Of a DNA stretch of 64,000 bases, positions 58,412-64,000 are shown piece by piece. The notes beneath the pieces are model-generated. The model did no database searches. It worked only from the letters and a program-made list of their open reading frames with translations, and had not been told where the DNA came from. How positions within the stretch are numbered: the stretch's first letter is position 1; every line of letters starts with the position of its first letter. The position numbers were made by a program, and so were the translations under genes. The stretch lies in assembly GCF_008831285.2 (NCBI RefSeq), contig NC_045138.2:15285934-15349933 (forward strand), given 5' to 3'. The stretch is from Nymphaea colorata (Eukaryota; Streptophyta; Magnoliopsida; Nymphaeales; Nymphaeaceae).

Positions 58412-58435
58412 ATGTCTAGGCGATACGCAGCCTGA
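58412..58435 (+). promoter_or_regulatory. Upstream ORF 1 in the SMXL leader (7 codons)
   Basis: ATG at 58412 reads MSRRYAA and stops at TGA 58433-58435, 52 bases before the main ATG. It matters only if transcription starts upstream of it. Confidence 0.5.
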
Positions 58436-58451
58436 TCTCTCTCTTTCTCAC

Positions 58452-58484
58452 ATGTCCGAAGATCAGCAACAACAAAGACAGTGA
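58452..58484 (+). promoter_or_regulatory. Upstream ORF 2 in the SMXL leader (10 codons)
   Basis: ATG at 58452 reads MSEDQQQQRQ and stops at TGA 58482-58484, only three bases before the main ATG at 58488. The very short spacing would limit reinitiation, so this uORF could lower translation if it is in the mRNA. Confidence 0.5.
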
Positions 58485-58487
58485 ACC

Positions 58488-61147
58488 ATGAGAGCAGGAG
58501 CAAGCAGCCTACAGCAGACGCTCACCCCGGAGGCCGCCTCCGTCGTGAAACAGTCGGTGATGCTGGCCAGGAGAAGGGGGCACGCCCAGGTCACCCCACT
58601 CCATGTGGCCAACACCATGCTCTCCTCCTCCACCGGCCTCCTCCGCACCGCCTGCATGCAGTCGCACTCCCACCCCCTACAATGCAAAGCCCTCGAGCTC
58701 TGCTTCAACGTCGCCCTCAATCGCCTCCCCGCCACTTCCTCCACCACCACCTCCACCACTTTCCACCACCACCACCCTTCTCTCTCTAACGCCTTGGTTG
58801 CTGCATTCAAGCGCGCTCAGGCCCACCAGAGGCGCGGCTCCATCGAGAACCAGCAGCAGCCGCTGCTTGCAGTGAAGGTAGAGGTAGAGCAACTCATAAT
58901 CTCCATCCTAGACGATCCTAGCGTCAGCAGGGTGATGAGGGAGGCGGGTTTCTCGAGTACCCAAGTGAAGAATAACGTGGAACTGGCTGTCTCTCTCGAG
59001 ATCAGTTCCCATCCTTCTCTCTCTAAGCCAAAAGAGCCAAATTTAGGGTTCCCCATTTTGAATTCTGGCCTTAAACAGACTCCTTTCTCTAGCTTGGACT
59101 CTGTGAATAATGAAGACGTACTTAGTCTTGTGGACGCACTCTTAAGTAGGAGAAGGAAGAGTACTGTTGTTATAGGGGAGTGTCTAGTGACAGCAGAGAG
59201 CGTAGTGAGAGGGCTTGTAGGAAAGATTGAAAAGGGTGAGATTCCTGACCCTCTGAAGAGCGCTCAGTTTCTATCTCTCCCACTTTGCTCCTTTAGTCAT
59301 CAGTGTAAGGATGACGTCGAGCAGAAGCTGGGAGAGCTGAGGTGTGTGTTGAATAGGTGCATAGCAAGAGGGATTATCTTGTATGTAGGGGACCTGAAGT
59401 GGACAGCAGAGGTTACAGAAAGTTATGATGATCAAAGAAGGAAATATTTTTGCCCCATAGAGCATATAGTCCTCGAGATCGGAAGATTGGTGTCTGATTT
59501 TGTGGAAAGCGGGAGATTTTGGCTACTGGGAGTTGCAAGTTATCATACTTTTACTAGATGTAAGATGGGTCATCCTTCTCTGGAAAGTTTGTGGGGACTT
59601 CACCCCCTTCTCATTCCTGCAGGAAGCTTGGGACTTAGTTTGAATTCAGAAAGGTACTGTTTATCCAAACATTCTGTAAAGAATTTTTGTTATTCCTATA
59701 CATGTTTTGTTTTCTTTTTAAATTTGTCTCAAGCCTTTGGTTTCCAGGTCTTAATTCTTTGAAGGGTTTGCTATTTTCTCAGGGACATGCTGGGTAAAGG
59801 ACATGATGCTGGTGCCGGGAAGCAGCTTACTTGCTGTGCTGACTGCCTCAATAAGTTTGAGATGGATGTACAAGCATTAGCTAGAACCATCCACGGCAAC
59901 CCTACCAACCTACCTTTATGGATGCAGCAATGCAAAGATCAGAAATTGGATCCCCTTAGCAATGATTTGGTGAGTACAGCTCCTTTCTTGAATTTGATGC
60001 TGCGGTTCAGTGGAATTATAAATTGAGTCTCATTGGTGTGAGTGTTGCGCTTTGGCAGGATCAGTTTCAAATAAGAGAGCTTTGCAGGAAATGGAACGGT
60101 ATATGCAATTCTTTGCATAAGCAGCATAAGCAGCAGGCAGAAAACACCATGAGCTTCTTTTTTTCCTCTCCATCCTCTTCCGTTAAATTCTCGAGCAGCT
60201 GGAACCATACTGAACTAACCTCAACAAATCACTCCTGGGAGCAACACTCCATCTGCATTCCAGGAAGGCAAGCTACCACCCTCTTGGATCTTCCCAGCTG
60301 CAACTCTAGCCCTAACTCAAGAAATCCTGACGCAGACACAATGAAATTCAAGCAGTTCAATGCCGAAAGCCTGAACAGCCTCTGCAGTGCCCTTGAGCAG
60401 AAAGTGCACAGGCAGAAGGTCATCATTCCTGAAATTGCAAGCGTGGTCTTGCAGTGCAGGTCAGGGATGGTTAGAAGGAAAGGGTTGAGAACAAGGGAAA
60501 GAAAGGAAGACACATGGCTGCTGTTTGAAGGTGGGGATACAGAAGGCAAGGAAATAATTGCAAGGGAGCTAGCAAACCAGATTTTCAGCTCGGAGAAAAG
60601 TTTTGTTTCCATTGGGTTGAGCAGCTTCTCCTCAGTAAGAGCAGACCCATCTGAAGATTTCAGAGGCAAACGATGCAGAGAGGAACAGGATGGTTTCAGT
60701 TACTTTGGGAAGCTCAGTGAAGCCATAAGGTACAACCCTCACAGGGTTGTATTCCTAGAAGACATAGAGCAGGTGGACTATCACAGCATGATCAACATAA
60801 AGAGATCCATAGAGAGGGGGATGGTGTTTGGACCCGACGGTGATGAGGTTAGTGTTGGGGATGCCATCGTCATCATGAGTTGTGAGAGCTTTAGGTCCAA
60901 GTCCAGAGCCTGCTCTCCCTGTGTTAAGCAGAAATCAGGGGGCAGCAGTGAGGAAGTAGAGGAGGAGAGACTTAGCAGCGTTGAGTCTGGTGAGAGGGAC
61001 AATGGTAGCAGTCCATGCATTTCGTTAGATTTGAATCTGTCTGTGGAGGATAATGAAAGCGTGGAGCAGTATTGTGAGGTAGAGCTGCCCAAGTGTGTGG
61101 ACAGAAGTTTTGTTTTTGAGGTTGAAAGAGCCGAGAGATTTGTATAG
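58488..61147 (+). CDS. SMAX1-LIKE protein, SMXL3/4/5 type (Clp-related transcriptional regulator), 3 exons, 813 aa
   Basis: Exons 58488-59653, 59783-59969 and 60059-61147; both introns are GT-AG and the joined frame is open. The protein starts MRAGASSLQQTLTPEAA, the hallmark of the SMXL double Clp-N domain (about residues 8-165). A D1-type AAA region follows (LVDALLSRRRKSTVVIGE, GELRCVLNRCI) and a cysteine pair region in exon 2 (TCCADC). In the D2-type region the P-loop is degenerate (GGDTEGKE, 609-616) and the Walker-B-like stretch is VVFLED (681-686). The EAR motif LDLNL at 774-778 recruits TOPLESS-type co-repressors in this family. SMXL6/7/8 and SMAX1 carry an FRGKT degron needed for strigolactone/karrikin-induced destruction; here the corresponding site is FRGKR (652-656). 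The length (Arabidopsis SMXL3 is about 815 aa), the KRCREEQ-type stretch and the lack of FRGKT point to the SMXL3/4/5 branch, nuclear proteins needed for phloem formation. The start is the first ATG with a full Clp-N domain. Confidence 0.9.
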
Positions 61148-61226
61148 AAACGTTTTTTTTTTTGTGGGAATTGTGGATTGGTTTTTAATTAGTATGTAAA
61201 AATTGGAACTGGTTCATGGGATCTGG

Positions 61227-61276
<50 letters not shown>

Positions 61277-64000
61277 GCATGCAAGTAAAAGTTTGCAGGT
61301 AGGCAGACTAAGGTGGCTAAACAGATAGAGGGCCATGCAGATAGCAGAGCTGAGATGGGCTCATGATCACGGTCATGTCTCGATCTTGCTTTGTGTTCTA
61401 TTTTTTAATGTGGTTTTGGCAACGTCGCCATGAAAATTGGCTAATTACTATAAAAGGAAAGAGTAAATATTTGTTATTGTTTAAGCACACGTTAATATTG
61501 AAGCATATAATGAGTGTTTACCACACCAAAAGAAAAAAGATTGCTTAAAGAACCTACCAAACGAATTGAGATCATCTCTCTCTCTCTCTCTCTCTTTTTG
61601 TTTTCAAATGATGGGTAGCAACTGGTCAGGCCGGATGGCTTCATGTCCTAGTTCTTGTCTTTGGAACCTCATTTTTTGGTTTGAATAAATTTGGGGCAAT
61701 TCCCCAACAGGTGTTATCCTGAATGTTTTCCCCTTTTTTTTTCTCTCTCTCTCTCTCCACAGTCCCGGCATTTTAGTTCTCCTTCAAAGACATATGTCTT
61801 TACTTGATTAATTGACGCTAATTTGAATGTTCGTTCAATGCCAATTTATCATTGTGCAAACACGCAAATGAGTTATTTACATGAGAACCCAAAATAGGAT
61901 ATGCTTTTAATGCTCACATATATATGTATTTGTCCGTTTCTATGCTTTTCCATACCTACAATACTAATTTAATTTGAAAACCTAAAGATCTTGTCGATCG
62001 GACAGCACGTCTGTGACATTCAGCGTGTTTTGTTGAAAAGATGTATGGAATATCAAGTCATTCAAATGGAAAAGATGAATCAATGTCAACAATCAGATGG
62101 GAGAATATATGAGTTTAAAACCTTCAGAAAAGCATGTCTTCGGATCAGAAATTAGTTGTGTCACATTTAAAACACTTGAGCAAAAGAATGTAACAATATA
62201 TCAACAAAACAGTGGCAAATTCTTCCACGTCAGCCTGATTGCCTTGTTTGACAAAAATGTACACACGAGAATGAACAATCTTGTAACTAGTTAACAGTAC
62301 AATATGAGAACTTGTTCTCAACCACAACTGCATGTAGATGAAAATTGATCCGACGGCTAAGATATGATCTATAGTCCCAGTCGATGTCGATTAAAGTTTT
62401 GGCAATTATTTTGATGTTTATAAGCTACCTTCCATAGGTGCTGCAAGTCAAAAAGGATATCGGAATCACCGGTAGTATTGACCGGAATGTTGGTCGGCGA
62501 TAGTTGAGGAAGCACTCTCAATCCATACGTATTCTTTGTCTTCTTTACTGCTTGATACAACTTTGACGTTGTGTTCATTAAACAAGTACCTAAATGGAAT
62601 TTATGCTTGTCCTTAGTTCAACTTTAGCTGCCTTTATGCTTCCTCTTGCTTCGCTATATTCTTTCCTTCCGTCCTCCATTCGGCCGATCAATGATTCACT
62701 TTATGGCGATCTTTTTCATCGTCATAAAGTATATCAGCAACTCAGAGAGAGAGAGAGAGTGAGTAGCGACCATATGAACTAAAGTTAATCTATATCCAGG
62801 GATTGGTGCAGTGTGGCAATTATGTTCAGTTGTTATATGGTCAGTGATGTTCCTGGTTTTAAGTGTTCTGCTTTTAGCAAAAGTTCAAGCAAGGTACACC
62901 TGCTGCATCAAGGTGGTACTCCTGAAGGATTTTGCCACTGTTCCCAAGAGGGTTCTGGTTTCCCTTCAACTTGTGCAGAAAAGTGGACATAAAGAGACTA
63001 GCAAGTGAAGAGCCGTCTAAATCTTGCCTTAAAATTGCTTTAGTTGAAGCTGTGAACCTCTAAAGGAAGGAATTTGATCAGATAATCGATTTTAAGTCAT
63101 ATTGAAGGTCGCATATATCCCACATTCAATTTGGAATGATCAGTCTTCACTCATTATGTAATATGGTAAGAATACGTAATCTGCAATGTTTTTCTCGTTG
63201 GCTGTTTGCTTGCATGCCTCCACCTTATTCTAATTACAATTTATACTCTTGATTATATTGGGCGACCTCGACAAGGTGGCGTTGGAGATATGGGAGGACC
63301 TCAAGCCTGTGATATAAGTTGAGATCCCCTATTTTAAAATAGATTTCATCGGCCTCATTAGTTTGGGGTGCACAGAGAAACCCACAGCCTAACTGAAGGC
63401 CAAATTTGCTCACCTAACCCTCATCCTTTTAAAATATAAGGTCTGCTTGTAGTATCTTGAGATGCCGCCCCCACCATGCTGAACCCTGTAAAGTTGAATA
63501 TAATGTGTAGAGAAAAAGAATTCAACTTCATATCCGAATCTGAGATAGTCGGTGATCGAGATCACTCTAGCACCACAACCTCTTTCTAACCAGCTAGCTT
63601 GCATCAATCTTTTTCGAACAATTAACGCTTGTATTAATACGTCGCACAAGGCCTTTTCCTAATTAACCATTAGGAGCATATTCTTTATCTTTTATAGTTT
63701 TAAGTCCTTTCTTTCGTCTCGTTTAAAAAAGAAGGTCCTTTCTTTCAAATCATCAGGATGGAGCTCGACGACTTCATGTCCTATCGATGCTTTGCTTTCA
63801 CTGTTATGGATGCCATTAAAGAATTCTTAGTGGCCGATATGAAAGAAAGGGGGCGGCTCCTGGTCATGTCGCGGGGCATATGCATGGTGAGTGGCAGGCC
63901 CAAAATAGCTCGTATCAACGGGCTCTATGAACGGAGATGACTTTGAGGTCAGACAAATTCATAATATATAACTGCCTCTGTGTAGGCCAACCTGATATCC
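61148..64000. other. 3' flank of the SMXL gene, no gene supported
   Basis: Begins with the SMXL 3' UTR and a (CT)n run at 61231-61272, with further CT runs near 61575-61594 and 61742-61758. Small ORFs at 62594, 62811 and 63758 have no recognised domain. The last one (63758-63940, 60 codons, GC-richer than its surroundings) might be an exon of a gene that continues beyond the window, but nothing shows it. Confidence 0.5.
61231..61272. repeat. (CT)n microsatellite
   Basis: About 20 CT units, 84 bases after the SMXL stop codon, probably in the 3' UTR. Confidence 0.93.

Noticed and set aside
63758-63940. 60-codon ORF near the right edge, possible first exon
   Set aside because: No domain, no clear splice donor used by a family, and the window ends; it cannot be supported.
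1-64000. CRISPR arrays, operons and bacterial-type signals
   Set aside because: Introns, TATA boxes, poly(A) signals and plant transposons show nuclear plant DNA; the short tandem repeats are microsatellites or coding minisatellites without spacer structure.
1-64000. tRNA and rRNA genes
   Set aside because: No stretch with a convincing tRNA B-box and cloverleaf or rRNA core was found by eye; the 'tggtatcagag' at 55128 is a retrotransposon primer-binding site.

Overview
This window is nuclear DNA of a flowering plant. The evidence is spliced genes with GT-AG introns, plant-only families (NDR1/HIN1-like LEA_2 proteins, a SMAX1-like Clp protein, an ethylene-receptor fragment), a plant L1-type LINE, hAT and Tourist-like DNA transposons, a TRIM retrotransposon and long AT and CT microsatellites. 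Genes are compact and GC-rich; the DNA between them is AT-rich. The sequence does not fix the species.

Region 1 (1-32.1 kb) is a NDR1/HIN1-like (NHL) locus. It opens with a divergent single-exon NHL gene (1080-1700). After about 3 kb without genes comes a mosaic tandem duplication of an NHL10/YLS9-type gene with its promoter. Copy A (8570-9064) keeps the family promoter, TATA box, start codon, out-of-frame remains of the last NHL codons, 3' UTR and poly(A) signal, but its coding body has been replaced by a low-complexity ORF of 11-residue repeats. Copy B (18213-18545) is a pseudogene fused to its own promoter by a large deletion. Copies C (20245-20955) and D (25494-26204) look intact. C and D each face a convergent NHL gene of a second subtype (22799-23548 and 27750-28478, minus strand), so a two-gene convergent module has been duplicated in tandem. 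A 5.3-kb hAT-like element with a dead LINE inside (9436-14723) and a Tourist-like MITE (17487-17708) interrupt the duplicated flanks. An ethylene-receptor pseudogene (29457-30811) and a decayed NHL 3' end (31848-32070) close the region.

Region 2 (32.6-43.6 kb) has two apparently intact genes. One is an 11-exon DEAD-box RNA helicase orthologous to plant RH29 / yeast Dbp10 (32863-39672, plus), with a telo-box upstream, a CT-repeat leader and a basic C-terminal minisatellite. The other is an unrecognised single-pass, proline-rich membrane protein (42574-43371, minus).

Region 3 (43.6-58.4 kb) is a gene-poor interval holding a Tourist-like MITE, a short TRIM retrotransposon and AT/GA microsatellites. 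Region 4 (58.4-61.2 kb) is a three-exon SMAX1-LIKE gene of the SMXL3/4/5 type (813 aa), with two short upstream ORFs and a C-terminal EAR motif. The remaining 2.8 kb shows no supportable gene.

The genes do not form a pathway. The coherent unit is the NHL cluster: membrane-anchored LEA_2 proteins of the defence and senescence type, evolving by tandem duplication, deletion, transposon insertion and, in copy A, replacement of the coding body. The most unusual object in the window is copy A.
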